From contig CANFQC010000001.1 in the NCBI GenBank assembly GCA_947449035.1, positions 1 through 64,000 of the forward strand: a DNA stretch of 64,000 nt. Direction: 5' to 3'. The position numbers and the translations under genes were made by a program. The notes beneath the pieces were generated by a model that saw nothing but the letters and a program-made list of their open reading frames with translations, made no database searches and was not told where the DNA came from. How positions within the stretch are numbered: the first letter of the stretch is position 1; every line of letters begins with the position of its first letter. This document shows, piece by piece, positions 25,452-33,825 of the stretch. The stretch comes from Actinomycetota bacterium. Its GTDB lineage: Bacteria > Actinomycetota > Actinomycetes > S36-B12.

Positions 25452-26801
25452 CTAATAATCCTCTAGGTACTCCGCGATCTCCCACGCGGTCACCTCTCGC
25501 GTGCTTGGATCCTCGACTGCTTCCTCATAGCGACGTACTTCGTCACGCTTGAGGGTCTCGAAGGCCTGCACGAAGGGCTCGCCCAGGATGTCGACCAAGA
25601 AGCTGTCGGCGCGCATGGCGTTGAGCGAATCGGTGAGGGTCATGGGCAGCACCGGGCGACTCTCGTCGGTGTACGACCAGCCCTCGGAGTGCGGCGGGCA
25701 GTCGAGCTGACGACGAAGGCCATCGAGTGCTGCAGCGAGGATCACGGCGATCATCACGTACGGATTCGCGGCGCCGTCGCCTATGCGCACCTCGAGTCGA
25801 GTGCCTGCGCCGCGCTCCGGTGGGATGCGAATGAACGTGGTGCGGTTGTCGTAGCCCCAGCTTGAGCGATGCGGTGCCATGGTGTCGGGGCCGAGGCGCT
25901 TGTATGCGTTGATGGTCGGGTTGCAGAAGGCTACGAGTGCCGGCGCGTGTTCGAGAATGCCGGCCATCATGCGCCGTGCAATCAGCGACAGTTCGCCGTC
26001 AGGCTCGCCCATCAAATTCGTGCCGTTGACGTCGGTGACCGAGAAGTGCAGGTGGAAGCCGCTGCCGCCCTCGTCGCCCCACGGCTTGCCGATGAACGTG
26101 CTCATGATTCCGCGACGGGCAGTGATGTCCTTGATCGCGGTCTTGAACAAGAAGGTGCGATCGGCTGCATCGAGTGCATCTCCGTGCCAGAGGTTGATCT
26201 CATACTGCGACGGGCAGAACTCGTGATTGCCGGCGAATGCACCGATGTTGAGTCGATCGAGCATGCGCAGCAGATGCAGGAAGGTTCCGTCGGGATCGAC
26301 GAGTGAACCAGTCTGGTACACGCGGCCGGTCTTGTTGAGAATGCGCTCCCACTCGCCGTTCGGCTTGTGAGCGAAGTAGAACTCGAGCTCGGGGCCCACA
26401 ACTGGGAGAAGGCCGAGGGCCTTGTACTCCTCGATGATGCGGCGAAGCAGCGAGCGCGGTGCAATGGCGTTCGGGGATCCGTCGGGCTCATCGATATCCG
26501 CGATCGCGTAGGCCACGCCTTCCTCCCACGGAAGTGGGCGGATGGTGGAGGCATCGAGACGCGACACCATGTCGGAGAGACCGTCCTGGAGACTGCCGTG
26601 ACCGTCGAGCACGTCGCCGCGGGTAGTGGTTGTCCAGGTGGCCTGGCAGAAAGCGGGGCCATGCCCGGCGGCACGCTCGAGCTGAGAGACGGTGATGTCC
26701 TTCGAGCGCGGCAGGCCGAGCACGTCGGGCCACAGGAGCCTGAGGATGTCGATGCCCTGGGTCTCGAGGTCCCTGCGGACGTCTGCCAGATCCTGCTGCA
26801 T
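25452..26801 (-). CDS. Glutamine-synthetase-like gamma-glutamyl ligase (GS3)
   Basis: A 449-residue GS-fold protein. Metal and ATP residues are well preserved: GPELEFYF (about residue 143), NHEFCPSQYEINL, GGSGFHLHFS, NAYKRLGPDTMAP, DNRTTFIRIP and TRLEVR. It is nearer to canonical GS than GS1 and GS2 but lacks an adenylylation-type tyrosine motif, and its context is catabolic. A gamma-glutamyl-amide synthetase (GlnA4/PuuA or gamma-glutamylmethylamide synthetase type) is likely. The gene is divergent from GATase 2 across operator site A, and purU follows it. Confidence 0.85.
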   Translation of the reverse strand: MQQDLADVRRDLETQGIDILRLLWPDVLGLPRSKDITVSQLERAAGHGPAFCQATWTTTTRGDVLDGHGSLQDGLSDMVSRLDASTIRPLPWEEGVAYAIADIDEPDGSPNAIAPRSLLRRIIEEYKALGLLPVVGPELEFYFAHKPNGEWERILNKTGRVYQTGSLVDPDGTFLHLLRMLDRLNIGAFAGNHEFCPSQYEINLWHGDALDAADRTFLFKTAIKDITARRGIMSTFIGKPWGDEGGSGFHLHFSVTDVNGTNLMGEPDGELSLIARRMMAGILEHAPALVAFCNPTINAYKRLGPDTMAPHRSSWGYDNRTTFIRIPPERGAGTRLEVRIGDGAANPYVMIAVILAAALDGLRRQLDCPPHSEGWSYTDESRPVLPMTLTDSLNAMRADSFLVDILGEPFVQAFETLKRDEVRRYEEAVEDPSTREVTAWEIAEYLEDY

Positions 26802-26836
26802 GTGCTGCCCCTTGTCGCCGTTTCCAGTATCGTCAG

Positions 26837-26860
26837 AGATCGTTCGGCCCCCAACGATCT
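26837..26860. promoter_or_regulatory. Candidate operator, site A
   Basis: AGATCGTT-CGGCCCCC-AACGATCT has perfect 8-base arms (9 with the flanking G/C pair) and an 8-base spacer. It lies in the divergent promoter between GS3-purU and GATase 2, 36 bases from the GS3 start and 58 from the GATase 2 start. It matches 21 of 24 positions of the best site at 28975-28998. Confidence 0.75.
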
Positions 26861-26917
26861 CGAAATCCTATGTCGAATCGTGCTCCCGCGGGGCCAGTTT
26901 GGGAGAGGATTTGCCGC

Positions 26918-27649
26918 ATGCGGGTTCTATTCATGCAGCACGATGCCTTCAGCCCGCCCAGGCTTGTCTCTGAACGCTTTGCCGAACTCGGCTTCGAGGT
27001 GGTGGAGGAACTCATCGTCGAGGCCGCGCATTACGACACCCCTGGCATCGTGACCTACGAGTTTCCCGATCCCACCACCTTCGATGTCATCGTGCCGATG
27101 GGCTCGCCGTGGGGTGCCTGGGATGACTCAACCATCGGTTCCTGGCTGCTTCCCGAGCTCGACTGGCTGCGCGATGCCGATGCGGCCGGTGTTCCCGTCA
27201 TGGGTATCTGCTTTGGCGGTCAACTGCTGGCTCGTGCACACGGCGGCGGAGTCGGGCGAGCGCCTGATTGCGAAATCGGCTGGACAAGCGTGTGGAGCGA
27301 TAACGAAGAACTCGTGCCGCCCGGGCCGTGGTTCTCCTTCCACTACGACCGCTGGGCTCTGCCGCCGGGTGCCACCGAGATTGCGCGCACTTCGCGGGCC
27401 TCGCAGGCTTTCACTCTGCGTAAGAACCTGGCACTTCAGTTTCACCCTGAACTCACCGGAGACATGCTCCAGGGCTGGTACACCTCACCGGGTGATGGAC
27501 GCGACCTGATCATCGCTGACGGTCAGGATCCCGACGTGCTCCTGGCTTACTCATATGCGGAGGAACCGAAGGCGCAGGTGCGGGCGCATGCTCTCGTCGA
27601 CAGCTTCCTCAGTAACGTCGCCGGGCTCGGGCATCTCGTGCGCGACTGA
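26918..27649 (+). CDS. Class I glutamine amidotransferase-like hydrolase (GATase 2)
   Basis: A 243-residue class I GATase homologous in layout to GATase 1 (both start RVL-(L/F)-x-x-H). The nucleophile is in GICFGGQLLARAHGG and the His/Glu pair in LQFHPELT. I start at ATG 26918, preceded by GGGAGAGGA; the upstream frame runs through the operator region. It is divergent from GS3, repeating the GS/GATase pairing seen at 9173-11218. The probable role is hydrolysis of the gamma-glutamyl bond made by GS3, releasing glutamate. A hairpin terminator follows the gene. Confidence 0.85.
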   Translation: MRVLFMQHDAFSPPRLVSERFAELGFEVVEELIVEAAHYDTPGIVTYEFPDPTTFDVIVPMGSPWGAWDDSTIGSWLLPELDWLRDADAAGVPVMGICFGGQLLARAHGGGVGRAPDCEIGWTSVWSDNEELVPPGPWFSFHYDRWALPPGATEIARTSRASQAFTLRKNLALQFHPELTGDMLQGWYTSPGDGRDLIIADGQDPDVLLAYSYAEEPKAQVRAHALVDSFLSNVAGLGHLVRD

Positions 27650-27666
27650 TCACTGACTTAGGCGTT

Positions 27667-27690
27667 GGGCCGGCGAAAAATCGCCGGCCC
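27667..27690. terminator. Bidirectional hairpin terminator
   Basis: A perfect 10-base-pair GC-rich stem (GGGCCGGCGA / TCGCCGGCCC) with an AAAA loop lies between the convergent GATase 2 and P450-2 genes. It can terminate both. Confidence 0.85.
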
Positions 27691-27712
27691 TTCGTGTGTG
27701 TGTTCGAGTGTG

Positions 27713-28957
27713 TTACGCCTTCTTGACCGGCAGACGCTTGAAGCCATGCACGAAGTTGCTGTAGACGTAGTCGGGCTTGCCGTTGGGCACCAGGTCGACG
27801 TCACGCGAGAGAAGATCCTCGAACATGATCTGGATCTCAAGGCGTGCGAGCGAGTTCCCGAGGCACATATGCGGGCCGCCGCGGCCGAAGGACATGTGCT
27901 CATTCGGGTGACGCTGCACGTCGAACTTGTACGGGTCAGCGAAGATTTCCGCATCGCGGTTGCCGGAGCCGAACCACACGACGACCTTGTCACCGGCCTT
28001 GATCTCCTGGCCATTGAGCACCGTCTCGTGACGCGCGGTGCGGCGGAAGTGATGCACCGGGCTGGCCATGCGCAAGAACTCCTCGACCGCCCACGGGATC
28101 AGTTCGGGCTTCTCGCGAAGGATCGCAAGCTGATCGGGGTTAGCCATCAGGTTGTTCATGGTGTGCGTGATGGTGTGGCGAGTGGTCTCGTTACCTGCGA
28201 TGACGAGCAGTAGGAAGTAATTGCGGAAGTCACGTGCGTCAATGGCGATGCCGTCAGACGGCTCCGTGTTGATCAACACTGACACAAGATCGGTACCGTT
28301 GCCGCCCTTGCGACCCCAGGCCAGCTCGTAGCCGTACTTGAATACCTCGAGTGCTGCAGGCGAACGGAACGGAAGGTCCCGGTACATCTCGCTCTCGGGG
28401 CTGTCGGCGAGAACATCGGCATGCTCGGGATCCTGATTGCCGACCATCTTGTTGCCCCACTTGATCAGCTGGGGGATGTCAGACTCAGGAACGTCGAGCA
28501 ATTGCGCGAGCACGCGGATCGGGAAATCCGCCGCAACATCGGCCACGAAGTCGAACTGATCCTTCGCGAGCGCACGATCGAGGGTGGTCGCGGTGATGCC
28601 GCGAAGGAAGGTCTCGTAGCCGGCGAGTGCACGCGGGGTGAACTGCGGCTGCAGCATCTTGCGCAGGGCGCGATGGCGGGGGCCGTCGGTCTCCAGGATC
28701 GACTTGCGGATCTCGAGCTGGCGAGTGTCGAGCTCCTCGAGATTGGCGGCGCCAATCTCGCTGGAATAGATGTCGGTGTTGCGGAGCACGTCGACGATGT
28801 CGTTGTAGCGGGTGACCGACCAGAAGCCCGAGTTCGGTGCCTCTTCCACGTTCCAGTGGACTGGGTCGTTCTTGCGGAGGTCTTCGAAGACCTGCCAGGG
28901 GGCGCCATCAGCGAAGAGGCTCAGGTCGGCCAGGGTGACGTCGGTCAGCGTGCTCAT
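27713..28957 (-). CDS. Cytochrome P450 (P450-2)
   Basis: A 414-residue class I P450. The I-helix is VIAGNETTRHT, ExxR is EEFLR, and the heme loop is FGRGGPHMCLGNSLARLE (Cys near residue 362). It resembles P450-1 in the AGNETTR motif but differs clearly in sequence. It stands alone between two terminated units, with site B 18-41 bases upstream of its ATG. Sites B and C share the core GGGTCCGAAC, so P450-2 and the ferredoxin/reductase operon at 30395-35001 are probably co-regulated, which makes that pair its likely electron source. Confidence 0.93.
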   Translation of the reverse strand: MSTLTDVTLADLSLFADGAPWQVFEDLRKNDPVHWNVEEAPNSGFWSVTRYNDIVDVLRNTDIYSSEIGAANLEELDTRQLEIRKSILETDGPRHRALRKMLQPQFTPRALAGYETFLRGITATTLDRALAKDQFDFVADVAADFPIRVLAQLLDVPESDIPQLIKWGNKMVGNQDPEHADVLADSPESEMYRDLPFRSPAALEVFKYGYELAWGRKGGNGTDLVSVLINTEPSDGIAIDARDFRNYFLLLVIAGNETTRHTITHTMNNLMANPDQLAILREKPELIPWAVEEFLRMASPVHHFRRTARHETVLNGQEIKAGDKVVVWFGSGNRDAEIFADPYKFDVQRHPNEHMSFGRGGPHMCLGNSLARLEIQIMFEDLLSRDVDLVPNGKPDYVYSNFVHGFKRLPVKKA

Positions 28958-28974
28958 GAATCCTCCGGAACTAA

Positions 28975-28998
28975 AGATCGTTCGGGTCCGAACTATCT
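28975..28998. promoter_or_regulatory. Candidate operator, site B (best match)
   Basis: AGATCGTT-CGGGTCCG-AACTATCT is a nearly perfect 24-base palindrome (11-base arms around GT, one mismatch). It lies between divergent P450-2 and marR. Next to it, TACTGT/TACAGT (29002-29007) can serve as -10 boxes for either direction. For P450-2 this puts the operator at and just after the transcription start. Confidence 0.75.
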
Positions 28999-29110
28999 GA
29001 GTACTGTAGACCGATGTGGCGATTCATGTGAAGTGTTGCCAGACTTAGGGTCATAATTCCTGACCACGTGCCTCACTAGTCCGCACGATTCACCTCACGA
29101 CGGAGGCTAG

Positions 29111-29602
29111 ATGCCCGGGCAGCACACGCTCGACGAGACTGAGAGCCAGGTCGCCACGCGCCTGGCCGGTATGAATCTCGACTTCGAGGCCATGGCCGTC
29201 ACGGCAAATCTCTTCCGCGCCGCCAATGCTGCCCGCAATCACATGGAGCGCACGGTGCTCGCCAAGTCGAACCTGACCTGGACCGCCTTCGTGGTGCTCT
29301 GGGTGGCCTGGATCTGGGAGTCAGCCGAGACCCGTGAGATCGCCTCTGAAGCGGGTGTCTCCAAGGCCACGCTCAGCGGTGTACTCACCACCCTCGAGGG
29401 CCGCGGCTTCGTCGAGCGTAAGCGCGGGGAGAAGGACGGTCGCCTGGTGACGGTCGAGTTGACCGCCTCGGGCAAGCGACTGATGAAGAAACTGTTCCCA
29501 GAGTTCAACAAGTCGGAGCGTCACGTTGTCCGTGGCCTGACCTCTGCCGAGCAGCCAGTCGCCGCCGACATCCTGCGCCGCATCACCCAAGCCACGAATT
29601 AG
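29111..29602 (+). CDS. MarR-family transcriptional regulator
   Basis: A 163-residue winged-helix regulator. The recognition region is REIASEAGVSKATLSGVLTTLEGRGFVERKRGEKDGRLVTVELTASG, the MarR helix-turn-helix and wing. GGAGG precedes the ATG. MarR proteins act as dimers on palindromes and respond to aromatic or other small ligands. Operator site B lies about 110 bases upstream, in the gap shared with P450-2. The protein sits centrally among sites A, B and C, so it is a leading candidate to bind them. It is convergent with GATase 3, overlapping it by 4 bases. Confidence 0.9.
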   Translation: MPGQHTLDETESQVATRLAGMNLDFEAMAVTANLFRAANAARNHMERTVLAKSNLTWTAFVVLWVAWIWESAETREIASEAGVSKATLSGVLTTLEGRGFVERKRGEKDGRLVTVELTASGKRLMKKLFPEFNKSERHVVRGLTSAEQPVAADILRRITQATN

Positions 29603-30294
29603 CTGAGCGACGCCTCCCCCACGAGGCGCTTCATGAGCTGCATCTGATGCTCATCTGCGGCGTAGGTGTCCTCCGGATGCCACTGCACACCCACAGTCCA
29701 GGCCTTCGCATCGGCCACGACAGCCTCAACGACACCATCGGCTGACATGCCGACCACGGTCAGGCCGTCACCCACCCGCTCGATCGCCTGGTGGTGGTAA
29801 CACGAGGCCGTCACGTGGGAATCGGTGATGCCCAGGGCATCTGAGCCCTCGCTCAATGCCACGTCATGCACCACGTGTCGGTGGTGATCGGGCATGTCAA
29901 CTACGAGGGTGCCGCCCGTGACCACGTTGAGCACGTGCAGACCGCGGCACACCGCCAGCATCGGGATCCCCTGCTCGAGGCAGTAGCGGGTGAGGGTGAA
30001 GTCGGATTCGTCCTGCATGTCGTCCATGTCGTACAGGGTGGGGTCGTCGTCGCCCTTGCCGTAACGAGTCGGACGAATATCGCCGCCGCCCGGCAGAAGT
30101 ACGCCCTCGAATCCGCGCAGTCGCGCTCCCCAGTCGAGGGCATCGGCGTCATTGCCGGGCAGCAGGGTCATCGGGTCGCCACCGGCCGCCCATACGTACT
30201 CGAGCAGTGCCCGCGAGCTCACCAGGCCGCGGTAGCGCAGGGCACTGGCAGACTCGGTGAATCGGCCCAGGATCGCAATGCGCGGACGGGTCAC
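29599..30294 (-). CDS. PuuD-like gamma-glutamyl-amine hydrolase (peptidase C26, GATase 3)
   Basis: A 231-residue class I GATase of the C26 branch. LLPGGGDIRPTRYG, the nucleophile AVCRGLHVLNVVTGGTL and the GVQWHPED box match gamma-glutamyl-gamma-aminobutyrate hydrolase PuuD. The reaction there is hydrolysis of gamma-Glu-GABA to glutamate and GABA; the substrate here is likely an analogous gamma-glutamyl acid. The GTG at 30294 has GGAGG five bases upstream; the longer frame to 30654 enters the divergent aldehyde dehydrogenase gene and is rejected. It is divergent from the hpaE operon across site C. Confidence 0.87.
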   Translation of the reverse strand: MTRPRIAILGRFTESASALRYRGLVSSRALLEYVWAAGGDPMTLLPGNDADALDWGARLRGFEGVLLPGGGDIRPTRYGKGDDDPTLYDMDDMQDESDFTLTRYCLEQGIPMLAVCRGLHVLNVVTGGTLVVDMPDHHRHVVHDVALSEGSDALGITDSHVTASCYHHQAIERVGDGLTVVGMSADGVVEAVVADAKAWTVGVQWHPEDTYAADEHQMQLMKRLVGEASLS

Positions 30295-30325
30295 AATTCC
30301 TCCAAAGGCTGGTGGCCGAACCCGT

Positions 30326-30349
30326 ATTCCGTTAGGGTCCGAACGATCT
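30326..30349. promoter_or_regulatory. Candidate operator, site C
   Basis: ATTCCGTT-AGGGTCCG-AACGATCT lies between divergent GATase 3 and the hpaE operon. The right arm is perfect and the left arm keeps CGTT. It matches 20 of 24 positions of the pattern AGATCGTT-CGGGTCCG-AACGATCT. Confidence 0.65.
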
Positions 30350-30394
30350 AGAATTGCGATCAGCATACTTTCCGAACAACGAATGCGAGCACAG

Positions 30395-31855
30395 ATGTCG
30401 ACTGCCACCGTTGCGGGCGTCACGGTTGATACCCGGCACTGGATCGGGGGCCAGCGGGTGGCCTCGGCCGAGACCTTCGACAGCGTCTCCCCCATCGATG
30501 GCACCGTCATCGCCCAGGTCAGCCGCGGCGGTCGCGCCGAGGCTGATGCTGCCGTGGCAGCCGCAAAAGCCGCCTTCCCTGCCTGGGCCAAATTGAGCCC
30601 GCAGGAGCGAGGCGCGATCTTGCACAAGGTCGCCGACAACATCGAGGCACACATCGAGGAACTCGCTCAGCTCGAGACCCACGACAACGGCTCACTGCTT
30701 CGCTCACACCGTCGCGGCGTCATGCCCCGCGTCGTCATGAACATCCGTTACTTCGCCGACTACGCGATGAACGATCTCAAGCACCCCGAGTTCGAGACCC
30801 GCGGTCACACCAACCACGTCACCTGGGATCCCTCCGGCGTTGCGGTGATCATCACCCCGTGGAATGCCCCGTTGATGCTGGCCACCTGGCGCATCGGTCC
30901 GGCCCTCGCCTCCGGCGACACCGTCGTACTGAAGCCACCGGAGTGGGCACCGCTTACTGCCTCGTACTTCGCGCAGCTCGCACACGAGGCCGGCCTGCCT
31001 GCCGGCGTCTTCAACGTCGTGCAGGGCTTCGGCGTCGAGGCCGGCGCACCGCTCACTGAGAATCCCGATGTCTCGCGCATCTGCTTCACCGGCTCGGTGC
31101 CGACCGCGAAGGTTGTGGCCCGTGCAGCGGCAGAGAACTTGATCCCGTGCTCATTCGAGCTCGGTGGCAAGAGCCCGACAGTGATCCTTGACGACGCCGA
31201 CCTCGATCTCGCAGTCGAACTCGCCATCGAGCAGTACGACAACGCCGGGCAGGTCTGCCTCGCCGGCACTCGTCTGCTCGTGCAGAAGGGCATTGCCGAG
31301 GCCTTCGCCGCGAAGTTCGCAGAGCGTGCCGCGCAGATCAAGCAGGGTGACCCGCGTGATGAGGAGACCCAGATCGGGCCAAACATTCACCTCAAGCACG
31401 TTGAGCGTGTTACCGGCTTCATCGATCGCGCAAAGGCGGACGGTGCGACCATCGCCTACGGCGGCGAGGTCAACACCGCACTCGGCACTCACTACATCAA
31501 GCCGACACTCGTCATCGATGCACCGGTCGGCAGCGAGATCCTCACTCAGGAGGTCTTCGGTCCGGTTCTCACAATGCAGACCTTCGATACCGATGAGGAA
31601 GGCCTGGCACTCGCCAACGGCACTGAGTTCGGTCTCGCAGCCTGCGTCGTCAGTGGCAATCGCGAGCGCGCCGAGGCTTTCACGAAGTTCCTCGTCGCCG
31701 GCACGATCTGGGTGAACTGCTTCTTCGTGCGTGATCTCTCGGCACCGTTTGGTGGCTCGAAGCGCTCGGGCATCGGCCGCGAGGGCGGCCTGTGGTCCTT
31801 CGACTTCTACGCCGACGTCAAGAACACCGTGTTCGCACCGAACGGATGGAAGTAG
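30395..31855 (+). CDS. hpaE: HpaE-like 5-carboxymethyl-2-hydroxymuconate semialdehyde dehydrogenase
   Basis: A 486-residue NAD(P)-dependent aldehyde dehydrogenase. The oxyanion Asn is in ITPWNAP, the Glu in FELGGKSP and the catalytic Cys in NAGQVCLAGTR. The C-terminal VRDLSAPFGGSKRSGIGREGG is characteristic of HpaE, which oxidises the homoprotocatechuate ring-cleavage semialdehyde. I start at ATG 30395; the frame upstream runs through the promoter and site C. An HpaD-type dioxygenase and an FAH hydrolase follow at once, in pathway order. A gamma-glutamyl aldehyde dehydrogenase role (PuuC) is a less likely alternative. Confidence 0.85.
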   Translation: MSTATVAGVTVDTRHWIGGQRVASAETFDSVSPIDGTVIAQVSRGGRAEADAAVAAAKAAFPAWAKLSPQERGAILHKVADNIEAHIEELAQLETHDNGSLLRSHRRGVMPRVVMNIRYFADYAMNDLKHPEFETRGHTNHVTWDPSGVAVIITPWNAPLMLATWRIGPALASGDTVVLKPPEWAPLTASYFAQLAHEAGLPAGVFNVVQGFGVEAGAPLTENPDVSRICFTGSVPTAKVVARAAAENLIPCSFELGGKSPTVILDDADLDLAVELAIEQYDNAGQVCLAGTRLLVQKGIAEAFAAKFAERAAQIKQGDPRDEETQIGPNIHLKHVERVTGFIDRAKADGATIAYGGEVNTALGTHYIKPTLVIDAPVGSEILTQEVFGPVLTMQTFDTDEEGLALANGTEFGLAACVVSGNRERAEAFTKFLVAGTIWVNCFFVRDLSAPFGGSKRSGIGREGGLWSFDFYADVKNTVFAPNGWK

Positions 31856-31860
31856 GAGTC

Positions 31861-32760
31861 ATGGGTGAGGTAGTCGCAGCCGGTCTGCTGTCGCATGTGC
31901 CGACCATCATGCTGCCGAAGGAAACACGGCTCGAGCTGAACGAGGGCAAGGAGATCTCCCTCGTTCCTGCTCTCGAAAAACTGCGCCGCGATGTCTTCGA
32001 CACCTACGACTACGACACCGTTCTTCTGCTCGACTCGCACTGGTTCACAACAGTCGAGTTCATCGTCACGGCTCAGGATCGTCGCTCGGGTCTCTTCACG
32101 GCCGAGGAATTGCCACGTGGCATGTGCCGCATTCCGTATGACTGGAAGGGCGATCCCGAGCTCGCGCACCTGATAGCCGCCGAGGGTGCGCCGCACGACA
32201 CCTGGATCACCGCCAATGCTGATCACTTCCTGCCGATCTACTACCCCTCCGTCAACATCTGGAGCTACCTCGGCAAGGGCAATCCCGATAAGTCCTGGAT
32301 CTCAGTGAGCGTGTGCCAGACCGCCGACACCGAGGATTTCCTGCGCGTCGGCCGAGCGATCGGCGAGGCCATCCGCAAGAGCGATCGCAAGGTGATCATC
32401 ATCGCCACCGGTTCCCTCTCGCACACGTTCTACCCGCTACGCGAACTGCGCAAGCACGAGGCCAGCGATCCCTCGCACATCTTCAGCGCCGAGGCGCGGG
32501 AGGCCGACTACCAGCGCCTTGAGTGGTTCAAGGAAGGTCGTCACGATCTCGTGCTCGACACAATGCCTGAGTTCCTCAAGGTACGTCCCGAGGCGAAGTT
32601 CGCGCATTACGTGATGATGGCCGCTGCGCTCGGCGAGAACGATTTCTCCGCGCCTGGCGTACAGATCAGCGACTATGAGAACTCCATTGGCACGAGCCAG
32701 GTGCATGTCTGGTTCGATCGACCCGACAGCGGCTGGACAACTCGAAGGGCAGAAGCGTGA
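31861..32760 (+). CDS. hpaD: HpaD-like 3,4-dihydroxyphenylacetate 2,3-dioxygenase (class III extradiol, LigB fold)
   Basis: A 299-residue class III extradiol ring-cleavage dioxygenase. It aligns along its length with enterobacterial HpaD/HpcB: SHVPTIML at the N-terminus, LLDSHWF near residue 60, ATGSLSHTF near 180, and SIGTSQVHVWF near the end. The His residues in SHVP and SHW and a downstream Glu are the family's Fe(II) ligands. It opens the ring of 3,4-dihydroxyphenylacetate or a similar catechol between C2 and C3. The ATG at 31861 follows AGGAG by 3 bases. The stop overlaps the FAH gene by GTGA. Confidence 0.87.
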   Translation: MGEVVAAGLLSHVPTIMLPKETRLELNEGKEISLVPALEKLRRDVFDTYDYDTVLLLDSHWFTTVEFIVTAQDRRSGLFTAEELPRGMCRIPYDWKGDPELAHLIAAEGAPHDTWITANADHFLPIYYPSVNIWSYLGKGNPDKSWISVSVCQTADTEDFLRVGRAIGEAIRKSDRKVIIIATGSLSHTFYPLRELRKHEASDPSHIFSAEAREADYQRLEWFKEGRHDLVLDTMPEFLKVRPEAKFAHYVMMAAALGENDFSAPGVQISDYENSIGTSQVHVWFDRPDSGWTTRRAEA

Positions 32761-33635
32761 CCGAATACCGAAGGATCCTCCTCGAGGGCGCACCCGTGCA
32801 GGTCGTGCGCGATGGCGAGAATCTCGTCGCAGGCGATGGTCGCGTAGTCGCGATCACCGATGCAGTCCATCTGCCCCCGGTCGAGCCGACCAAGATCATC
32901 TGCGTCCACCTGAACTACGACTCGCGTACTCAGGAGTTCATGACCAAGCTGCCCCCGGCGCCCACCTACTTCCACAAGCCGATCACAGCACTCAACTCGC
33001 ACAACGGTGCAGTCGTGCGACCGAACGGTTGCAAGTGGCTGAACTATGAAGGCGAGATCGTCATCGTCATCGGCAAGACCTGCCGCAATATCTCGCCCGA
33101 TGAGGCGGGTGAGTACATCGCCGGTTACACGATCGGTAACGATTACGGCCTGCACGACTTCCGCGACACTGATGCCGGCTCAATGCTGCGCGTCAAGGGT
33201 GCCGACACCCTCGCACCGATCGGCCCGGGCCTGGTCACCGATTGGGACTTCCACAACAAGCGCATCCGGACCATCGTGAACGGCGTCGTGAAGCAGGACT
33301 CCACCACCGCCGAGATGGAATGGGACATGCATTACCTGGTCGCCGATATCGCGCGCACCATCACGCTCGTGCCCGGCGACATCCTGTTCTCCGGCACCCC
33401 GGCGTTTTCGCGCACCGTCTACCCCGGTGATGTTGTCACCGTTGAGGTTGAGGGTTTGGGCTCACTGACCAACGTGATCGTGGAAGGCCCCACCCCCATT
33501 CGCACTGACGTCGGAGCTCAGCCGACCGAGAGCGAAGAGGTCATCTCGACGGCCAAGGGTGGCGACTGGGAATTCCGCGGCATCCGAACGCCTTCGAAGG
33601 ATCTCTACCCGTCAACCGTTGAGGAGAAGAAGTAA
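32757..33635 (+). CDS. Fumarylacetoacetate hydrolase-family isomerase/decarboxylase (HpaG-like)
   Basis: A 292-residue protein of the FAH fold. The metal-binding set is visible in NYEGEIVIVIGK (Glu-x-Glu) and GYTIGNDYGLHDF (Asp), and GDILFSGTPAF is the family's late conserved loop. In the homoprotocatechuate pathway HpaG decarboxylates and isomerises the product of HpaE; in other meta pathways FAH proteins hydrolyse or tautomerise keto acids. The order hpaE-hpaD-this gene supports the HpaG role. The start is GTG at 32757, overlapping hpaD. The last base overlaps the ferredoxin ATG. Confidence 0.87.
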   Translation: MTEYRRILLEGAPVQVVRDGENLVAGDGRVVAITDAVHLPPVEPTKIICVHLNYDSRTQEFMTKLPPAPTYFHKPITALNSHNGAVVRPNGCKWLNYEGEIVIVIGKTCRNISPDEAGEYIAGYTIGNDYGLHDFRDTDAGSMLRVKGADTLAPIGPGLVTDWDFHNKRIRTIVNGVVKQDSTTAEMEWDMHYLVADIARTITLVPGDILFSGTPAFSRTVYPGDVVTVEVEGLGSLTNVIVEGPTPIRTDVGAQPTESEEVISTAKGGDWEFRGIRTPSKDLYPSTVEEKK

Positions 33636-33823
33636 TGATCAAGGTCACCATCGACATGGATAAGTGCCAGCACTACGGCCAGTGCTGCTTCGAGGCACCT
33701 GATGTCTTCTCCCTTGATGGCGCCGGACACATCGTCTACGTCGCTGAGGTCGCAGACGATCGCCGCGCCGATGTCGAGAGCGCCGCTGACGTCTGCCCGA
33801 TGCAGGCCATCGAGATCTCCTAG
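33635..33823 (+). CDS. P450-type [3Fe-4S] ferredoxin
   Basis: A 62-residue ferredoxin. The cluster motif is C-x5-C (CQHYGQC, residues 11-17) with a distal Cys in DVCPMQAIEI; the usual fourth Cys is replaced (Tyr at the centre of CxxYxxC), the pattern of single-cluster ferredoxins that serve actinobacterial P450s. It lies 2 bases before a ferredoxin reductase gene, so the two form an NAD(P)H to P450 chain. No P450 gene is in this operon; P450-2, with a related operator, is the likely partner. Confidence 0.92.
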   Translation: MIKVTIDMDKCQHYGQCCFEAPDVFSLDGAGHIVYVAEVADDRRADVESAADVCPMQAIEIS

Positions 33824-33825
33824 TC

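Noticed and set aside
9875-26801. Annotating any of the three GS proteins as housekeeping glutamine synthetase
   Set aside because: All lack an adenylylation tyrosine motif, two have altered active-site segments, and all sit in catabolic operons with amidotransferases, NicX-like or PurU genes.
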